Of a DNA stretch of 64,000 nucleotides, positions 58,138-64,000 are shown one piece after another. The DNA is from Alviniconcha marisindica (lineage: Eukaryota; Mollusca; Gastropoda; Provannidae), in contig JABMCL010000155.1 in the NCBI GenBank assembly GCA_018857735.1, positions 324,501 through 388,500 on the forward strand, written 5' to 3'. The position numbers were made by a program, and so were the translations under genes. The notes below the pieces were generated by a model that did no database searches, was not told the origin of the DNA, and saw nothing but the letters and a program-made list of their open reading frames with translations. How positions within the stretch are numbered: position 1 is the first letter of the stretch; each line of letters starts with the position of its first letter.

Positions 58138-58208
<71 letters not shown>
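58069..58208. repeat. C run, G run and (TA)n/(CA)n
   Basis: C run at 58069-58085, G run at 58121-58135, then (TA)n to 58191 and a short CA run. Confidence 0.9.
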
Positions 58209-58383
58209 GTGAAGAGCAAACAAGCCCCATTCTTTCCTTACTTTTCTGTGCATGGAACTTTGCCCAAGATAGATTGCTTCCCTTACCCTGTGATCCCAAC
58301 AACAATCACTCCATCAACAAAGCATACAGCACAACAGCAATAAACTGCTGGGTGTTGCAATGACATTAGCATCTTTGGCTTTG

Positions 58384-58618
58384 GTCGTGACACTGTGTGT
58401 GTATCTGCATTCTCAGGCCAAGATGGAGATACCCACAACACAAGCCCCAAGACAACGAATTAGTCGTGACATTGTGTGTGTATCTGCATTCTCAGGCCAA
58501 GATGGAGATACCCACAACACAAGCCCCAAGACAACGAATTAGTCGTAACACTGTGTGTGTATCTGCATTCTCAGGCCAAGATGGAGATACCCACAACACA
58601 AGCCCCAAGACAATGAAT
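58384..58618. repeat. 79-bp tandem repeat, 3 copies
   Basis: Units start GTCGTGACACTGTGTGTGTA at 58384, 58463 and 58542 and are nearly identical. Confidence 0.95.
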
Positions 58619-58784
58619 TGCCTGATGTTGTGTAACTTACACCCTCCCACCCTCCGAGTATGATAGTATTTCATTCCTAGTTTCCTCTTCTCATCCCAGG
58701 CGGACCCTTTGCAGTTGATAGGATGTTAAACCGTAATTACTACTTGCCCAACTGTAGCCCTGCAGCTGATGCTAGTCCAGTCAG

Positions 58785-59500
58785 CAGAACACTAACATCA
58801 CCTAGGTTGACCTAGCAAGATTCAAGTCAGCAGAACACTAACATCACCTCGGTGTCCTAGTTAAGTCAGCAGAACACTAACATCACCTAGGTGTCCTAGC
58901 TAGAATCAAGTCAGCAGAGCACTAACATCACCTAGGTTGTCCTAGCAAGATTCAAGTCAGCAGAACACTAACATCACCTAGGTGTCCTAGCTAGAATCAA
59001 GTCAGCAGAGCACTAACATCACCTAGGTTGTCCTAGCAAGATTCAAGTCAGCAGAACACTAACATCACCTAGGTGTCCTAGCTAGAGTCAAGTCAGCAGA
59101 GCACTAACATCACCTAGGTTGTCCTAGCAAGATTCAAGTCAGCAGAACACTTAGCATCACCTAGGTGTCCTAGTCAAGTCAGCAGAGCACTAACATCACC
59201 TAGGTTGTCCTAGCGAGATTCAAGTCAGCAGAACACTAACATCACCTAGGTTGTCCTAGCTAGAGACAAGTCAGCAGAACACTAACATCACCTAGGTTGT
59301 CCTAGCTAGAGTCAAGTCAGCAGAACACTAACATCACCTAGGTTGTCCTAGCTAGAGTCAAGTCAGCAGAACACTAACATCACCTAGGTTGTCCTAGCTA
59401 GAGTCAAGTCAGCAGAACACTAACATCACCTAGGTTGTCCTAGCTAGAGTCAAGTCAGCAGAACACTAACATCACTTAGGTTGTCCTAGCTAGAGTCAAG
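58785..59500. repeat. Minisatellite of about 46 bp, about 16 copies
   Basis: The unit contains AGTCAGCAGAACACTAACAT, CACCTAGGT and TGTCCTAGCTAGA. In the left half long and short units alternate, forming a dimer; the right half is uniform. Confidence 0.95.
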
Positions 59501-60270
59501 CATAAGATGGGAACCTTAGCTGAAAGTAAGCAAATTATGCCTGCATAGTGGGTTTAACCCCCCCCCCCCCCCCCCCCACAGCTAAACGCAGGCAGCTGAT
59601 TCTCCTTGCATCATGAGGCTTACCTTTCCCTGCTCAACACTTCCAAATCCGACACTGGCTGTTTGAAGCCTTCTCTACACCAGCAACCATCAGTAGTTGA
59701 GATGAAAGTAAGCAACCGACTCTGCCTGCATTAAGTGCAAAAAGGGTACCAAGTCCTTTTTTCCAGTCCTAAGTTAAGCTGCATACTGAACACATATGTG
59801 AAATGCATTGTTCTGTCCCTGATCTCTGACCCAGAGATGTTTCACAGATCTCACATTCAGCACAGGCTGATGCCAAAGGCTTGGGTTGGCAGCAGTGACA
59901 TAACTGTACCAAGAACACATGTATCAACAAAATACAACAAAAAATGTAAAGGCATTGGTACAATGTTACAGCAAACAGCAGTCTAAAATTTTGGTTCATT
60001 TGGCTACACGACTTTTTTTACTCTCTCTGAAACATGTGAATGCTGGTGTTATATGTGCACATACTGGCAAAGAAAGCTTTGTTTGTTCGTAAAACAACAC
60101 AAAAATGATGTTTATAACACAACAGGCACAATGTGAGAAGAGAACTAAATGCAACCCACTGCACCTTCAAAACCTGTGTTACAAGGCTCAACTCCAGATG
60201 CTAAATATTTCTGCACGTTTTGTAATGCTCATTCACTCTTCGCAAGCATTCTGATTCAACAACTCAAGCA
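59501..60270. other. No gene seen
   Basis: A C run at 59559-59577, then single-copy-looking sequence. It may include MTX1 3'UTR on the - strand. Confidence 0.4.
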
Positions 60271-60645
60271 ACACAGCTCAGACCGACTCAGTTCCACATG
60301 TTGACTTCAGCACATACTTTTATTTGTGCACAACCCGCTCACACTGACTCAGTTCTGCGTGTTCACTTCAGCGCATACTTTTATTTGCACACAACCCGCC
60401 CACACTGACTCAGTTCCGCATGTTGTCTTCAGCGCATACTTTTATTTGTGAACAACCTGCTCACGCTGACTCAGTTCTGCGTGTTCACTTCAGCGCATAC
60501 TTTTATTTGCACACAACCCACCCACACTGACACAGTTCCGCATGTTGTCTTCAGCGCTTACTTTTATTTGTGAACAACCCGCTCACACTGACTCAGTTCT
60601 GCATGTTGACTTCAGCGTGTACTTTTATTTGTGCACAGCCCCACC
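60271..60645 (-). terminator. 61-bp tandem repeat with six poly(A) hexamers downstream of MTX1
   Basis: On the - strand AATAAA occurs at 60319-60324, 60380-60385, 60441-60446, 60502-60507, 60563-60568 and 60624-60629, exactly 61 bases apart. The units read (+ strand) CTTCAGCGCATACTTTTATT then TGCACACAACCCGC. The nearest lies 280 bases after the MTX1 stop. Confidence 0.8.
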
Positions 60646-60907
60646 CATACCACCTTAAACACGAACCAGTCATCCTTTCCAGACCTGTGCCACACATTCT
60701 CAACAATCAACCCCACAAGCTGCATCTGCCATCATCCTCATCGTTCCCCATTCTGCACTTTGTTTTCTTTGCTGTTTTGACAATGAAAGCAAACTATCAC
60801 TCTGTAATAAAACAATAAGTCACCAGGCAACTCAAACAACTCTTCCTCAGCTGCGTCTCATTGTCATGATCATCCGAGATCATTCTCATCACCACAGCAA
60901 TGCTGTC

Positions 60908-61224
60908 CTACTCTCCGCCTTCGTTATTACTCTGTTCTTCAAACAGAGGATCGAACCCTGAGGCAGAGAAGTCAGGGGGCTGTGGTTGGCTGGCAGGCTC
61001 TGCGGAGTTGTTGGCATTTTCCTGGTCCTGTGTTGACCTGAAGGGCTGGTAGTCCAGCATGTGCAGGCGAATGAGGCCGCTGGCAAAAGCATAGCCAGCC
61101 ATGGCGGTGGCTGCAAAGATAGCTCCCAGAATCATGTTTCGGCGTTTGTTGGGAAACTCTGTGTCATCCAGAGAAGTGCTAGCTGCCCTTTGAGCTTCAT
61201 CCCGTCGACGGCTCTCTTCTGCTT
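60908..61224 (-). CDS. MTX1: Metaxin-1, last exon (membrane anchor)
   Basis: Metaxin-1 is a mitochondrial outer-membrane protein that works with metaxin-2 and the SAM/TOB complex in import and assembly of beta-barrel proteins. On the - strand, after acceptor CTTTTCCTGGCAG, this exon completes Glu and reads EAEESRRRDEAQRAAS, then NKRRNMILGAIFAATAMAGY and AFASGLIRL. That is the C-terminal tail anchor, in the position of the RRNQIL...GYALLSG segment of known MTX1. A 60-residue hydrophilic tail rich in Asn, Gln and Pro ends at TAG (60908). Phase fits the exon at 62153-62310. Confidence 0.88.
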
Positions 61225-62152
61225 CTGCCAGGAAAAGAACACAAGTTGTGGGCATGAGATGAGAGAAATGTAGAATGAATTCATGAGCAGATGCATACAC
61301 ATTTGCATACATGTATTGATGCAAGCGTGAGTATGCATGCACACATTCACACACACAAACTTATGCTGCTCTGCTAGCAAAGGAACAAAAGTTGTGTGAA
61401 TGCAGGAGAGAAATGTACAATGTACACACACATGCATACATACTTGCATGCATACACACAATGCATACATACTCACACTCTATTGGGCGGATCAGGCAGG
61501 GTTGTTAACTCCCTTAACTTTTGCCCGGCATCACTTAAGTCCCTTGGCTGCTTTTCCTTCCAGTGTGTACTTTCTTCACAATGGAAGGCTGTGACGGTGA
61601 ATTTGCAAATTTTACACTGCCAACTTCAAAGGCATTTTTGGAGGCCCATAGTCGGAATGTGTCTGGCAACAAGCAATAACTTGTTGCTCGTGCTATAGGA
61701 TGCCCCAAAACGCATTTTTTCCACAAACTTGCAATCTTCTGGTCAGCCAAAAATTGATGTAGAGACACTTTTTTCCCACCCTCCATCCCCTTTCCCCGGT
61801 AATTTTTGCAACTGCAACAGTGGTGGCATTTGTACTGCTTCGCAATTCTAGGTTCAACTTCCATTGTTATGCACAGCGTGAAGCAACACCTACTCAGAAA
61901 TCGGCCCAGAAGTGACACTGCGACCTCTCACAACTTCTTGCGCGAAAGATTACAAAGGGCATTCACTCATGCAAACCAGCTTCACTGAACCGCCCAATAT
62001 ATGCATGTTGTTGCTGCCAACAAAGGAACAAAAACTATGAAAGAAGGAAAATAATACAGAATGAATTTATGAGCAGATACAAATAATGGTATACTCATAC
62101 ATATATACATGCATGCTCACACGCACTCAAAGACCCACTCTCCAACACGCAC
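61225..62152 (-). other. MTX1 last intron, holding a transposon relic
   Basis: Most of the intron is short tandem or imperfect repeats of GCATACATA type, plus an inverted-repeat element at 61481-61999. Confidence 0.7.
61481..61999 (-). mobile_element. Short DNA transposon with THAP-like reading frame
   Basis: The ends are inverted: TATTGGGCGGATCAG at 61481 and CTGAACCGCCCAATA at 61985-61999 (one mismatch). TA flanks both sides if the repeat starts at TTGGGCGG. On the - strand, ATG at 61864 opens MEVEPRIAKQYKCHHCCSCK, then KVSLHQFLADQKIASLWKKC. That resembles the first half of a THAP finger (paired Cys, F-x-x-D, W). The second half is not clearly recognisable. Confidence 0.5.
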
Positions 62153-62310
62153 CTTCTCTGGTTGGTGGAAAGAAACGGTGTAAAATCTGGTTGACTAAGG
62201 TGCACAGGTTGTCACACTGACGCAGATGGTTTTGCAGTTGGTTGCTAGGCAATGGTGCCTTCAGAATAGGTGCCAGATAGCCAAATACCAGGGCATCCAA
62301 AGAGGAGGGT
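62153..62310 (-). CDS. MTX1: Metaxin-1, penultimate exon
   Basis: On the - strand, after acceptor ATGTTACCTGTGCAG, it reads PSSLDALVFGYLAPILKAPL, then LQNHLRQCDNLCTLVNQILH and RFFPPTRE, ending at donor AAG|GTGCGT. This is the highly conserved GST-C-like part of metaxins (P-x-x-x-D-A-x-V-F-x-x-L-A-P). Start phase 2 joins the exon at 63106 (CA|A, Gln); end phase 1 joins the last exon (G|AA, Glu). Confidence 0.93.
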
Positions 62311-62515
62311 CTGCACAGGTAACATCACAGAAAGCAGTCAACTCTGGCAAACATGCACTCCTCAGCAAAATGAGACAACAGGGAGCCAAGCATCACTTTT
62401 ACCCCAGCTACGAAAATTATCCCAACAATTGTAAACGGTCACACGCACACCTTTAAAAACAATTCAAATGAAAAATTGCAATGTACAACATCCACTTTTA
62501 ACAAACTTGGAAGTA

Positions 62516-62978
62516 GTGGGGATAAGCTGAGTGATTAGAGCGCTGGACTCGTGATTGAAAGGTTGCGGGTTCGAATGCCTGCAGGAGCAGAGGGAGAATT
62601 TTCTTCTCCAGGGTCAACTTCCTGTGCTGACTTATTTCAATATCCGTTCCACCCCCATGTTACTGCAGTAGAACGTAAAAGATCCCGGTCATTCTGCCAG
62701 AAGTGCAGGTGGCAGGTTACAGCTAAACATGCACGCACCCTACGTATGTGGCTTTGCATGAGGTGACATGGTGCATGGCTGTATGGTGTACACAGAACGC
62801 GCCGAGACGGCAGCAGTTTCATGTGGCACCAGCCATGCCAGCGCTGTAACTACACCACTTTAGTCGATATTCAAAAACGTGCTGTGAAAAGCTAGTCACT
62901 CATGGACCACATGCAAACGCAGTGAATCTGCTCGAGAGCGGAGAATAGTGCTATATAAAAGCAATCATCATCATCAAG
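62516..62978 (+). mobile_element. tRNA-derived SINE, family C
   Basis: The head is AAGCTGAGTGATTAGAGCGC (A-box-like) with B box GGGTTCGAATGCC at 62568. The body contains ACGTAAAAGATCCCGGTCAT and the end is GTGCTATATAAAAGCAATC with a CAT repeat tail. Confidence 0.85.
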
Positions 62979-63105
62979 TAAGACACACTTCTAAAATCGG
63001 TGTATGTTGTACATGTTCACATATATGCAGGCATGTTTGCGCACACACATACACATGCATGCACAAATGCTTACACTTTCACACAAAAGATGCACTTTGA
63101 CTTAC

Positions 63106-63182
63106 TGTCGACCAAACATGTATTCTTTTCTGCCCAGTTTGTATGACAACAGGTTCAGACACTCCTTGGCTTCTTTGTAGAT
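63106..63182 (-). CDS. MTX1: Metaxin-1, internal exon
   Basis: On the - strand, after acceptor GTCTGGCTTTCAG, it reads IYKEAKECLNLLSYKLG then RKEYMFGR, ending at donor CA|GTAAGT. It matches the L-Y-R-E-A-x-E-C-L-x-x-L-S-x-x-L-G segment of MTX1. It is 77 bases: phase 0 start, phase 2 end. Confidence 0.9.
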
Positions 63183-64000
63183 CTGAAAGCCAGACAAGAG
63201 ATGTAATACTTCTCACTGAGCATGCCAAACAGTTTCAAGATACCATACAATAGTAGAAGAAGCAAAATGAAAGTTTTGGTTTTGATTCAAGATTGTATTA
63301 CATCAGTGCACGTGAAGTGGCAGAATCCAGATTTCCTGAAAAATGTATCTCATTCTAGGCTGCAAAATCAGACAAAAATATTTCTGTGCATCTCAACACA
63401 TTTACTAGCTGTAGTATGGGTAGAGTTAGAAAGGCATTATCACTTTTTTTCTCTCTCTTTTTTTGGTCAGAAACAAAATCCAGTTACAGCACTCCAAAAT
63501 ATAAGGCACAACTTTGGTGATATCAAAGCCATTGAACAAAAATTGATGGAAAGAGTTTAAACATAAAGGAAAGTTCCATCTGCTTTGATTTGGGAAAATG
63601 GAAACATTCAATGAATATGATGTTTACAAAATATCCGATCAATCAAAACTGCATATACTGCATCATTTTCTGAAGACAAACAGTGTAGCAGACGGCAATC
63701 GGATAACCCAATTCTCAGCTGCAGGACCTGGTCACAAAATAAAGTTGAAATCAAGGCTGCCGCCATTCTTTTTCCACAACTGCTTAGGAAGGAATGCCAG
63801 TGTGGGCCCCTTTCAACAGTTCCACAATACAGACAATGCCAACACAAATTACCAATGGTTAGCAGCACTGCACATTTGTCATCCATCCAAAAACTTGTAT
63901 GTCTATTCATTTCATGTCTGCAACAATTACAAAAACAAAACAAAAAACAGATAATGTACCTGAACACCTGTTTCTTGTGTCCAACATCTCTTACATAATG
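63183..64000 (-). other. MTX1 upstream intron; possible exon at the window edge
   Basis: Mostly A/T-rich intron. At the right edge a donor-like CAG|GTACAT (exon side from 63959 to the edge) would end in the phase 0 needed by the exon at 63106. The short visible peptide is too brief to identify, so the remaining MTX1 exons are probably beyond the window. Confidence 0.35.

Overview
The window is eukaryotic nuclear DNA with intron-split genes and GT-AG splice sites. It is very rich in microsatellites, minisatellites, tRNA-derived SINEs and decayed non-LTR retrotransposons. A secreted PAN plus fibrinogen-domain gene and the repeat style suggest a lophotrochozoan, most likely a marine gastropod mollusc. 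That assignment is inference.

Four host genes can be supported. (1) An arrestin-domain-containing (ARRDC-like) gene on the + strand has six coding exons: 13122-13340, 19459-19682, 22472-22651, 22934-23110, 45188-45404 and 46414-46667. All exon phases agree. The first coding exon was not found and probably lies left of the window. (2) A - strand gene for a secreted protein lies wholly inside the 22-kb intron 22934-exon to 45188-exon of the ARRDC gene. It has a signal peptide and PAN/apple exon (38210-38614) and two fibrinogen-related-domain exons (27198-27424, 25848-26279). One linker exon is unseen, because the phases do not join directly. (3) An F-box protein of 699 residues is encoded in one exon at 54593-56692 (+), with a probable 5'UTR intron and promoter near 52.4 kb. 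(4) The 3' half of metaxin-1 (MTX1) lies on the - strand at 60908-63182, convergent with the F-box gene.

By region: 0-12 kb is LINE/SINE debris and long (CA)n/(GT)n tracts. 12-23 kb holds ARRDC exons between minisatellites, SINEs and an L2-like LINE. 23-45 kb is the giant intron with the nested gene, a P-like THAP transposon relic, a mariner relic, foldback elements and several minisatellites. 45-49 kb holds the last ARRDC exons and minisatellites. 49-54 kb is SINE-rich. 54-64 kb holds the F-box gene and MTX1.

The most unusual signal is that several minisatellites are amplified copies of RNA-processing signals of the genes they sit in. An 18-copy 58-bp array repeats the 3' splice site of ARRDC exon A. 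A 42-bp array repeats the 5' splice site of ARRDC exon E in frame, so donor choice would change the length of a Ser-rich tail. An array of about 20 copies repeats the 5' splice site of the fibrinogen exon. A six-copy 61-bp array repeats an AATAAA hexamer downstream of MTX1. Other notable items are an inverted-repeat element with seven perfect TGTCGCGACA palindromes, a minisatellite with about twenty TGATTGACAG (PBX-MEIS-type) sites, and two inverted-repeat elements carrying THAP-like reading frames.
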